Shown one piece after another: positions 1 through 5,946 of a stretch of 17,138 nucleotides of DNA. Position numbers and translations under genes: made by a program. The number at the start of each line of letters is the position of its first letter. Within the stretch, counting starts at the first letter, position 1. The stretch comes from Avelusimicrobium sp963660385 (GTDB lineage Bacteria > Elusimicrobiota > Elusimicrobia > Elusimicrobiales > Elusimicrobiaceae). The stretch is from the NCBI GenBank assembly GCA_963660385.1, contig CAVKWQ010000037.1:1-17138 (forward strand), given 5' to 3'. The notes under the pieces are model-generated. The model saw only the letters and a list, made by a program, of their open reading frames with translations, searched no databases and was not told the origin of the DNA.

Positions 1-37
1 ATAAAAGGCTGTTTTGCTCAAATATAAAGGCCTTAAC

Positions 38-43
38 AAGGAG
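38..43 (+). promoter_or_regulatory. Shine-Dalgarno of the pilin gene
   Basis: AAGGAG lies 5 nt before the ATG at 49. It matters because it fixes the start upstream of the inserted repeat, so the repeat is translated rather than being part of the 5' untranslated region. A TATAAA at 23-28 could be a -10 box, but its -35 would fall at the window edge and cannot be assessed. Confidence 0.8.
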
Positions 44-48
44 AAAAA

Positions 49-714
49 ATGAAAGGATTTACTTCTATTGTGTCATTCCCGAAAGTTGTAGTCGGGAATC
101 TGTCGTCATTTAAAAAAGACAACTACAACAACGGATCCCCGAACCCTGCGGGCCGCCAATTCCTCGGGGATGACGACAACAGCATTGTTTGGGGTGGCCG
201 CACGGCTTATTGCGTAACAAGTGTTGGTTTTACCCTAATAGAACTATTAGTAGTCGTTCTTATCATTGGCATACTGGCCGCGGCGGCGTTGCCGTCGTAC
301 CGGGTGGCGGTAGGCACCAGCCGCGCGGCTACGATGTACGCCTTTATGCGCGCGGTGGACCAAGCCCAACAGCATTTTTATATGCAAACTAACCGCTATG
401 CCACCAATTTTGATTCGCTGGTTATCGCCCTGCCCGCCGGGTTTAAACGGGTCAGTCCTTCCCGTATTTCCAATAATGATATGTCTTGCTATATTATGAC
501 GACGTGGGGGCCAGCCAAGATTTCTATTAAATGTGAAGAACTTAAAAATTCTGTAAACCTGGAAAAATACCATAGAGACTCTTTTTATATATGTTGGGCT
601 GCCCAAAATAATTCGTTGGCTAATAGAGTTTGTCAAAACTTGTCCGGGCGGGACTCGCCCAGCGGAACAGGTGTAGACGGAAAAACCAGTTACTCGTATT
701 TTATAAACCACTAA
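49..714 (+). CDS. Type IV pilin-like prepilin with an abnormally long, repeat-containing leader
   Basis: This is a secreted pilin or pseudopilin of the type IV pilus / type II secretion class. The hallmark class III cleavage site is G60|FTLIE, with Glu65 at mature position 5, followed by a hydrophobic helix to about residue 82. The remaining ~140 residues form the expected globular head, with Cys147, 162, 182 and 195 able to pair. The ATG is well supported by AAGGAG at 38-43, and no other in-frame start lies between it and the GFTLIELL motif. A normal leader has roughly 6-25 residues, but this one has 60. Most of the excess is encoded by a palindromic repeat (67-188). Residues 1-5 are MKGFT, so the pilin start appears twice. 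The gene converges with the PilZ gene across a shared terminator. It could still be functional with a long leader, or be a disabled copy. Assembly and cleavage cannot be judged from sequence. Confidence 0.85.
   Translation: MKGFTSIVSFPKVVVGNLSSFKKDNYNNGSPNPAGRQFLGDDDNSIVWGGRTAYCVTSVGFTLIELLVVVLIIGILAAAALPSYRVAVGTSRAATMYAFMRAVDQAQQHFYMQTNRYATNFDSLVIALPAGFKRVSPSRISNNDMSCYIMTTWGPAKISIKCEELKNSVNLEKYHRDSFYICWAAQNNSLANRVCQNLSGRDSPSGTGVDGKTSYSYFINH
67..188 (+). repeat. Palindromic repeat element inserted in frame in the pilin leader
   Basis: The ends are inverted repeats: 68-82 pairs with 164-179 (core GTCATTCCCGA against TCGGGGATGAC, one mismatch and one extra base). Inside are a left hairpin (77-82 with 92-97), a right hairpin with a perfect 8-bp arm (135-142 with 164-171) and a 7-bp inverted pair GTTGTAG/CTACAAC (85-91 with 123-129). 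ATTGT occurs at both edges (67-71 and 184-188), like a short target duplication. The unit between the two copies is 117 bp, exactly 39 codons, so the frame is kept. The style resembles dispersed intergenic palindromes of many bacteria and Rickettsia palindromic elements that enter coding regions. Whether it is dispersed in this genome cannot be seen from one window. Confidence 0.75.
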
Positions 715-750
715 AAAACCCCCGGTTTTTGCCGGGGGCTTTTTAGTGGT
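707..750. terminator. Bidirectional intrinsic terminator between pilin and PilZ genes
   Basis: A 7-bp GC stem (719-725 with 732-738, six-base loop) is flanked by six A on the left and five T on the right, so it can terminate both converging transcripts. The pairing extends outward: 707-717 is complementary to 740-750, giving a long near-perfect stem that includes the pilin stop codon. Confidence 0.92.
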
Positions 751-768
751 TATTTGCGGTTTTGGAAA

Positions 769-1233
769 CTATTTGCCTTCAAAAAGGGCTTCGTCCTTTT
801 GAATTTTGTTGCAGATTTTGTTGCATTTGCAGGTGCCCACGCAAACTTCGGGCAGTTTGAGCAAAATGCGCGTGTCGCAATCGTTAAAATCGTCCGCCAT
901 TTCGCTGATGATTTTAGCGTCTTTTTCGGCCATTTTTACAAATTCAATACCGATAGTATATACATTTTCGCGCTGTTTCACCCACGCCAAGCGGGCCTGC
1001 ACTTCCATTTTGCCCGTGCCGGGCAGTTGCAAACTGATGGAAAATTTGTCGGCCAGCGGCGCGCCCAAAAAACTAATCATACGCATACCGGAAGCGGACA
1101 AGTCCGCCAAAATGGCGACCAAGGAAGTTTCCTTGCCGTCGGCAGTTTTGTAATGCAAGTTGACCGGTTCAATCAAATTGCTGATGACCGGCATACGCGG
1201 ATGTCTGCGTTTTTCAGGAAAATGTTGTTTCAT
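769..1233 (-). CDS. PilZ-domain (c-di-GMP receptor type) protein with Cys-rich tail
   Basis: A small cytoplasmic protein of 154 aa, most of it one PilZ domain. The c-di-GMP binding signature is present: an RR..R cluster near residues 9-13 (KRRHPR) and DLSASG at 44-49, with the later strand YTIGIEFV. PilZ domains bind cyclic di-GMP and usually alter motility, adhesion or polysaccharide output; the partner here is unknown. The start at 1233 is preferred because GAGGG sits ~9 nt upstream and it lies 5 nt after the miaB stop. A longer reading from 1278 would overlap miaB by ~40 nt without a better ribosome site. The last ~25 residues follow the domain and carry five cysteines (119, 131, 135, 137, 141), an uncommon addition that could bind a metal. 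It is probably cotranscribed with miaB and ends at the terminator at 707-750. Confidence 0.85.
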   Translation of the reverse strand: MKQHFPEKRRHPRMPVISNLIEPVNLHYKTADGKETSLVAILADLSASGMRMISFLGAPLADKFSISLQLPGTGKMEVQARLAWVKQRENVYTIGIEFVKMAEKDAKIISEMADDFNDCDTRILLKLPEVCVGTCKCNKICNKIQKDEALFEGK

Positions 1234-1237
1234 AAAA

Positions 1238-2467
1238 TTAGTCCCTCGCAAATAATAAGGTTCCGTCGGCTTTTCCAATAGTAGTTTTTAAGACGGAGCC
1301 AACGGGGTAAGACTTATTGGTCTTTACCCAAAAGTTGCCGGAAGAGCGGCCTTTGTTTTTGCTTTCCAAAAGCACTTCCTGCACGGTACCGACCTGCGCT
1401 TGATACGCCGCGTCGGATAAACCTCTTACTTTATTTAACAAAATATCAAGCCGTTCTTCCAGTATATTTTGCGGTAAGAGTTTCATTTTGGCCGCCGGAG
1501 TGCCCAAGCGGGGGGAATATTTAAAGCAATAGGCCGCAAAAAATCCCGCCTCGTCCACGAGCGAGAGCGTCTCTTTGAAATCGTCTTCCGTCTCCGTCGG
1601 AAATCCTACAATAATGTCCGTAGAAATGTTAAACCCGCAAGCCTTTAAGGCGCGGACTTTTTCCAAAAATATTTCACGCGTGTAGCCGCGTTTCATTTCC
1701 TGCAAAACCTTGGTGGAACCGCTCTGCACGGGCAAATGGACGTGGCGGGCGATTTTGGGGTTATCCTTAATGGCGGCTAAAAATTCCGGCGTAAAATAAA
1801 TGGGGTGCGGGCTCGTAAAGCGCACGCGCTCCACGCCGGGCAGACGGCTGACTTGGTTTAATAAATCCGCAAAGGAAGTATTTTCAAATTGATAGGCGTT
1901 GACCGTTTGCCCCAAGAGCATAATTTCCTTGGCGCCCGCCTTGGCTTTCTGGGCGGCGTCGGCCAAAATATCCGCTACGGGCAAGCATTTTACGGGCCCG
2001 CGCACGCTGGGTACAATGCAGTACGAGCAGGCAAAATTGCACCCGCGCATAATGGTTACATATCCCGTTAAGCCGGAAGCGAGCAAGTTATGCTCTTGCC
2101 CGGGTGCGTTAAAAAGGCCGCTTGCATCCAAGGTATCGGCGAAGTGTTCAATTTCTTTGGCGCCGGAAACAATGTCTAAAAAGGGATATTTCTTTTGAAG
2201 GGCTTTTCCCAAGCGTTGGGCGGCACAGCCCGCAAAAATAATCACGCGGCCCGGCTTTTCCCGTTTCCACGCGGCCAAACGGCCCAGGAACGATACGGCG
2301 CGGTGTTCGGCGTGGTCGCGCACGGTGCAGGTGTTGATAAGGGCGATGTCGGCCTCGTCCAACTGGTCGGTATATTGTGCGCCGCGCGCAGCCAAATGCG
2401 CAAACATTTCGTCGGAGTCGGCCACGTTCATTTGGCAGCCGTAGGTTTGAATAAATACTTTGGTCAT
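1238..2467 (-). CDS. miaB: tRNA-2-methylthio-N6-dimethylallyladenosine synthase MiaB
   Basis: A radical-SAM methylthiotransferase that converts i6A37 to ms2i6A37 in tRNAs reading codons beginning with U. The protein is 409 aa, slightly short for the family. The N-terminal UPF0004 domain has the three cluster-binding cysteines Cys11, Cys47 and Cys81. The radical-SAM CxxxCxxC motif is Cys143, Cys147, Cys150 (GCNFACSYCIVP). Other family motifs such as GQTVNAY and HLPVQSGS are present, and the C-terminal ~65 residues look like a TRAM RNA-binding domain. RimO and MtaB are alternatives, but the YGCQMN start and the SPHP motif favour MiaB. The start must be at or before residue 11, so ATG 2467 is secure, yet no Shine-Dalgarno precedes it: the T-tract of a terminator hairpin ends 4 nt before the ATG. 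The gene is followed closely by the PilZ gene. Confidence 0.92.
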   Translation of the reverse strand: MTKVFIQTYGCQMNVADSDEMFAHLAARGAQYTDQLDEADIALINTCTVRDHAEHRAVSFLGRLAAWKREKPGRVIIFAGCAAQRLGKALQKKYPFLDIVSGAKEIEHFADTLDASGLFNAPGQEHNLLASGLTGYVTIMRGCNFACSYCIVPSVRGPVKCLPVADILADAAQKAKAGAKEIMLLGQTVNAYQFENTSFADLLNQVSRLPGVERVRFTSPHPIYFTPEFLAAIKDNPKIARHVHLPVQSGSTKVLQEMKRGYTREIFLEKVRALKACGFNISTDIIVGFPTETEDDFKETLSLVDEAGFFAAYCFKYSPRLGTPAAKMKLLPQNILEERLDILLNKVRGLSDAAYQAQVGTVQEVLLESKNKGRSSGNFWVKTNKSYPVGSVLKTTIGKADGTLLFARD

Positions 2468-2470
2468 AGA

Positions 2471-2506
2471 TAAAAAAACAAGGCGGCCCTTAAAGGAACC
2501 GCCTTG
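2471..2506 (-). terminator. Intrinsic terminator after pgi, abutting the miaB start
   Basis: On the minus strand an 8-bp stem (2499-2506 with 2479-2486, CAAGGCGG/CCGCCTTG) is followed by seven T (2478-2472). It lies 12 nt after the pgi stop and ends 4 nt before the miaB ATG, so it may serve as the end of the bat-sugar isomerase operon or as an attenuator of miaB. Confidence 0.88.
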
Positions 2507-2518
2507 CTGATAGGTTAA

Positions 2519-4183
2519 TTAGAACAAGTCGCTGATTTTTTTGATGCTTTCCAACAGCGGCTGCGCCAAGTGAATTTTAATCACGCGGCGGCCTTTGGCC
2601 TGCAACGCCTGGAAATCGCCCAACGCCTGCGCATTGCAGAGTTGGCCGAAGGTGTAGTGCTGGCCCGGGATTTTGATATCGTTGGCCGGTTCGGCGGACA
2701 AAATCAAAAATACACCGTTGTTGCCGTCGCCTTTATGCAACTGGCCCGTAGAGTGCAGATAGCGCGGACCGTAGCCAAACAAGACGGCGCGTTTGGTGCG
2801 CAGCATAATTTTGTCGCGCAGACCGAGCAAGGCCTTGTCGGTTTCTTCGGACGGATAGACGTACGGGAGCAAGGCCACATAGTCGTTGCTTTCCAAGAGG
2901 GAATACAAGTCTTGGGCCAAGGTTTCCAGTTTTACTTCGCCGGCGATGTCGGAAGAGACCAAAATCGGCGCGGTTGTTTCGGGCGAAACATTGCCTTTTT
3001 CCAAGTCGGCCAAGAGGTTTTTCGTGCGGGTTTTGGCGTCTTGCACGTTGGGTTGGTCAAAGGGGTCAATGCCCAAAATGGCACCCGCGGCGGCGGTGGC
3101 AATTTCCCACAGCAGGAACATAGCGCCTAATTGATAGACGTCGTCCATTTTAATCGTGAACACGGGGTAACTGCGTTCGGCCAAGTCGGCGGCAATGGCG
3201 CTGACGCGTTTATCGTCTTCGCTGCCCGTGGACAAGTGCACAAAGAAGCGGTCTTCGCGGTAGTCAAAGTTTTGCGTGAGCGTTTCGCCCGCCACCGGAA
3301 CTACGCCTTTGCCTTCTTTACCCGTGGATTCGGCTACCAACTGTTCGGCCCACAAGCCGAAGGTGGCGAAATCTTTGGGGGTTAAAAGGGTCATTTTGTC
3401 CTTGCTGTGGTTGACGTTGCAAGCACCCATATAAGCGCCCAACTGCACGGCGGCGTTGCCTTTTTCGGGGGCTTCGGGGCCGAAGGTTTCGGCTTGTTCT
3501 TTGGCAATGGTCAGCAAGCGTTTTACATCCACGCCCATAATGGCGGCGGGTACAATGCCGAAGAAGGACAAGGCGGAAAAGCGGCCGCCGATGTCGGAGG
3601 GGTTAATAAAGGTTTTGCGGAAGCCGTTCTTTTTGGCGAGCGCTTCCAACCCGGTACCCGAGTCGGTAATAGCGGCAAAGTTTTTACCGGGTTCTTTTAC
3701 GCCGGCTTTCTTTACTTCGTCGTAGAAATAAGCGAATTGGGAGGAAGGTTCCACCGTGCCGCCGGATTTGCTGGCGAAGATGAACAAGGTTTCCGCCGGG
3801 TTAATGCGGGCGCGGGCGGCGCCGATCCAGTCGGGGTTGGTGGTATCCAATACGATAAGTTCCGGCCAGCCGTTTTGTTTACCGAATACGGTGCGGAATA
3901 CTTCGGGCGCGAGCGAGGAACCGCCCATACCCATAATTACGCAATGTTTGAAGTTTTGTTTTACGTCTTCGGCAAAGGCGAGCACGTCGTCAATGCGTTC
4001 CAACGTCCAGTTATAGACTTTTTGCCAGCCTAAAAACTTGACGATAAAGTCCATACTTTCTTTATCTTGTTTCCAAAGAGTGGGATCCTTGGCCCAGAAT
4101 TTAGTATTAAACTCTAATCCTTCCAGTTTAATTTCCCCTTCGCGGACAATTCCTTCGGCCATCGGGTTTGCTTGTGTATTCAT
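2519..4183 (-). CDS. pgi: Glucose-6-phosphate isomerase (transaldolase-Pgi fusion type, standalone)
   Basis: A cytoplasmic enzyme interconverting glucose-6-phosphate and fructose-6-phosphate in glycolysis and gluconeogenesis. Visible motifs in this 554-aa numbering are GMGGSS (85-90) and SKSGGT (138-143) of the SIS phosphate-binding fold, GGRFS (199-203), and QLVAESTGKEGKG (281-293), which carries the expected catalytic Glu. A late HSTGQLHKG completes the active-site set. This combination, especially the ESTGKEGKG and LHSTGQLHKG stretches, resembles the isomerase half of bifunctional transaldolase/Pgi proteins more than classical Pgi, but no transaldolase domain is attached. I chose ATG 4183: AAGGA (4192-4196) is spaced 8 nt from it, whereas the in-frame ATG at 4192 would overlap that site. 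It is the last gene before the terminator at 2471-2506, starting 18 nt after rpiB. Confidence 0.93.
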   Translation of the reverse strand: MNTQANPMAEGIVREGEIKLEGLEFNTKFWAKDPTLWKQDKESMDFIVKFLGWQKVYNWTLERIDDVLAFAEDVKQNFKHCVIMGMGGSSLAPEVFRTVFGKQNGWPELIVLDTTNPDWIGAARARINPAETLFIFASKSGGTVEPSSQFAYFYDEVKKAGVKEPGKNFAAITDSGTGLEALAKKNGFRKTFINPSDIGGRFSALSFFGIVPAAIMGVDVKRLLTIAKEQAETFGPEAPEKGNAAVQLGAYMGACNVNHSKDKMTLLTPKDFATFGLWAEQLVAESTGKEGKGVVPVAGETLTQNFDYREDRFFVHLSTGSEDDKRVSAIAADLAERSYPVFTIKMDDVYQLGAMFLLWEIATAAAGAILGIDPFDQPNVQDAKTRTKNLLADLEKGNVSPETTAPILVSSDIAGEVKLETLAQDLYSLLESNDYVALLPYVYPSEETDKALLGLRDKIMLRTKRAVLFGYGPRYLHSTGQLHKGDGNNGVFLILSAEPANDIKIPGQHYTFGQLCNAQALGDFQALQAKGRRVIKIHLAQPLLESIKKISDLF

Positions 4184-4201
4184 ACGTTCCATCCTTATTT
4201 T

Positions 4202-4654
4202 TTATTTAAAATTCGCGTTTTCAATCGCTTTTACTTTATTTAGCCTCATTTCGTGGCGGGTTCCCGTCAAAAAAGAGGCGTTTAAAAATCGTTCGGTCAG
4301 TTCCTCGGCCACGGCCGAGCCGATGATGCGTGCCCCCATACACAACACATTTAGCGCGTCGTGTTCTACGGCTTGTTTGGCGCTGTACGCATCGTGGCAG
4401 ACGCACGCGCGCACGCCCTTTGTTTTGTTGGCCGTAATGCACACACCCACCCCGCTTCCGCACAGCAAAATGCCGCGGTCGGCTTGTTGGGAAGCCACCA
4501 ATTTGGCCACTTTGTCGGCGTAGTCAGGGTAATCGGCGCGTTCGCAACTAAACGTGCCGCAATCAATTACTTCGTGCCCCAAGCGGCGTACAACAGCCGC
4601 TACGGTTTCTTTCAGCGGGAATCCCGCGTGATCACATCCTATTGCTATTTTCAT
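4202..4654 (-). CDS. rpiB: Ribose-5-phosphate isomerase B
   Basis: An RpiB/LacAB-family enzyme of 150 aa, normal length, interconverting ribose-5-phosphate and ribulose-5-phosphate in the non-oxidative pentose phosphate pathway. Motifs: CDHAG at 7-11, the catalytic-base Cys65 in LLCGSGVG, NK at 76-77 for substrate binding, EHDALNVL at 97-104 and the phosphate-contacting region GTRHEMR at 131-137. Some family members act on allose-6-P or galactose-6-P, so the exact sugar is inferred. The ATG is 3 nt from the gmhA stop, implying translational coupling, and pgi follows 18 nt downstream. Confidence 0.93.
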   Translation of the reverse strand: MKIAIGCDHAGFPLKETVAAVVRRLGHEVIDCGTFSCERADYPDYADKVAKLVASQQADRGILLCGSGVGVCITANKTKGVRACVCHDAYSAKQAVEHDALNVLCMGARIIGSAVAEELTERFLNASFLTGTRHEMRLNKVKAIENANFK

Positions 4655-4657
4655 AAA

Positions 4658-5215
4658 TCAGTATGCCTGGTCCACTAAATCGCACATACAATGGCCCATA
4701 AAAATATGGCAGGCCTGAATATGCGGCGTATCCTTTACGTTTACTACAAGCGGCAAATCGCACATATCCTTAATGGTGCCGCCGTCCTTGCCCAAAAAAG
4801 CCGCCGTAAAGCAGCCCTTACGTTTGGCAAGGCCCAAGGCTAAATAAACATTTTTGCTGTTGCCGGAGGTGGAAATACCGATTACCACATCGCCCGGTTG
4901 GGCAAACCCGTCAATCTGGCGGGAAAAAACCACATCGTAAGAATAATCGTTACCAATAGCGGTAAGGGTAGAGGAGTTAGTGTTTAACGCAAGCGCCGGC
5001 AGGGACGGGCGTTCCTTTTTAAAGCGGCCCACAAATTCCGCCGCAATATGCTGTGCGTCGGAAGCGCTCCCGCCGTTGCCCATTAAAATTACTTTATGCC
5101 CGTTTTTAAAGGCTTTTACCACCTCGGCGGCCAAGGTTTCCACCTTGTCCGAAAGGTGTTCTTTTACATATTCTACGGCTTTAATTAATTCGTCGGCTTG
5201 TTGCTCTACAAACAT
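4658..5215 (-). CDS. gmhA: Phosphoheptose isomerase GmhA-like (SIS domain)
   Basis: A 185-aa single SIS-domain protein. GmhA converts sedoheptulose-7-phosphate to glycero-manno-heptose-7-phosphate, the first step to the heptose of lipopolysaccharide core or S-layer glycans. Matching features are GNGGSASDAQH at 46-56, AAEFVGRF with Glu60 where the family has a catalytic Glu, STSGNS at 115-120 for phosphate binding, and the C-terminal helix with Gln167, His170 and His174. In most relatives the residue after that Gln is Glu (IQExH); here it is Ala168, a small deviation. The start has AAGGAG at proper spacing. It lies 11 nt after batE and 3 nt before rpiB, so it is probably expressed with both. 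A related SIS protein with a different sugar substrate is possible, but length and motifs favour GmhA. Confidence 0.88.
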   Translation of the reverse strand: MFVEQQADELIKAVEYVKEHLSDKVETLAAEVVKAFKNGHKVILMGNGGSASDAQHIAAEFVGRFKKERPSLPALALNTNSSTLTAIGNDYSYDVVFSRQIDGFAQPGDVVIGISTSGNSKNVYLALGLAKRKGCFTAAFLGKDGGTIKDMCDLPLVVNVKDTPHIQACHIFMGHCMCDLVDQAY

Positions 5216-5226
5216 TTTTAACTCCT

Positions 5227-5946
5227 TTAAATTTGTTCAATGGCGTTTTTATCCACCCAGCCTTTAATTCCTTGGGATTTTACAATAACCTCGTACCAGG
5301 AATCCTTTTCATCCTGCACGGTGAGTAGGTGCCCTTGGGCTACGCTTGCGCTGGCGGGGAAATTGGTTCCCGGCCCGCTGCGTATTTCTGCCACCGGGGC
5401 GGCTACTACGGCCAAGGGTTCCGTTTCGGCCTTATGGCGCATATAAAACCACCCGGCCGAAAGCAAAAGCAGTACGGCCACGGTTGCGGTAATTCTTCCG
5501 CCGCGGCGTTTTAAAACCCATACGCACGCGAGCAAACAGAACACCCACCATAAAACCATTGTCAGCCCTTTTAGTTCGCTGTAAGACAAACTGAAAAACG
5601 CCTTATGCAATACGGGCGGCACACCAGACGGAACCAAACTTTCGCCCCCGGCGGATAAAGCCAAGGCTAAATTATTGCGGATGTCCGTGTTGCGCGGGGC
5701 CAACTTAAAGGCGCGGTAATAATTCGCGGCGGCCAGGCCCATACTGCCCATTTTAAAATAGCAGTTACCTATATTGTAGTAAACATAAGGGTCGTTTGGG
5801 TGAGTTTTTAAATCATATTCATACAGGCCCAAGGCGGCGGAGAACTTGCCTTGGCGGTAAAATTCTTCCGCATTTTGCAGGGGCGTTTGGGCAAAAACGG
5901 AGGTAAACCCGAGTAAAGCAAATACTAAAATAAACAAGCGTTTCAT
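5227..5946 (-). CDS. batE: BatE: TPR and SH3 membrane protein of the aerotolerance operon
   Basis: A 239-aa protein with an N-terminal signal peptide (about 1-19, cleavage near VFA-Q), a tetratricopeptide region (about 23-90), two transmembrane helices (about 127-145 and 152-168) and a C-terminal bacterial SH3 domain (about 178-238, with RSGPGTNF and the final GWV). This order is typical of BatE in Bat operons, where it is thought to be an envelope scaffold with BatA-D. The start at 5946 overlaps the batD stop as ATGA and has GGAGGAA about 8 nt upstream. An upstream reading to 6060 was discarded because it lies inside batD. No enzymatic residues are expected. Confidence 0.85.
   Translation of the reverse strand: MKRLFILVFALLGFTSVFAQTPLQNAEEFYRQGKFSAALGLYEYDLKTHPNDPYVYYNIGNCYFKMGSMGLAAANYYRAFKLAPRNTDIRNNLALALSAGGESLVPSGVPPVLHKAFFSLSYSELKGLTMVLWWVFCLLACVWVLKRRGGRITATVAVLLLLSAGWFYMRHKAETEPLAVVAAPVAEIRSGPGTNFPASASVAQGHLLTVQDEKDSWYEVIVKSQGIKGWVDKNAIEQI

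Noticed and set aside
247..711. Minus-strand ORF across the pilin gene
   Set aside because: It is antisense to a clear pilin with no family resemblance, and the convergent terminator would end any such reading near its start.
754..1281. Long plus-strand ORF opposite the PilZ gene
   Set aside because: It is a mirror of the PilZ coding region with repetitive low-information composition; the minus-strand frame has a recognisable domain and a ribosome site.
3407..4033. Plus-strand ORF of 208 codons antisense to pgi
   Set aside because: It is Gly/Phe-rich shadow translation of a conserved enzyme gene, a common artefact of GC skew at codon positions.
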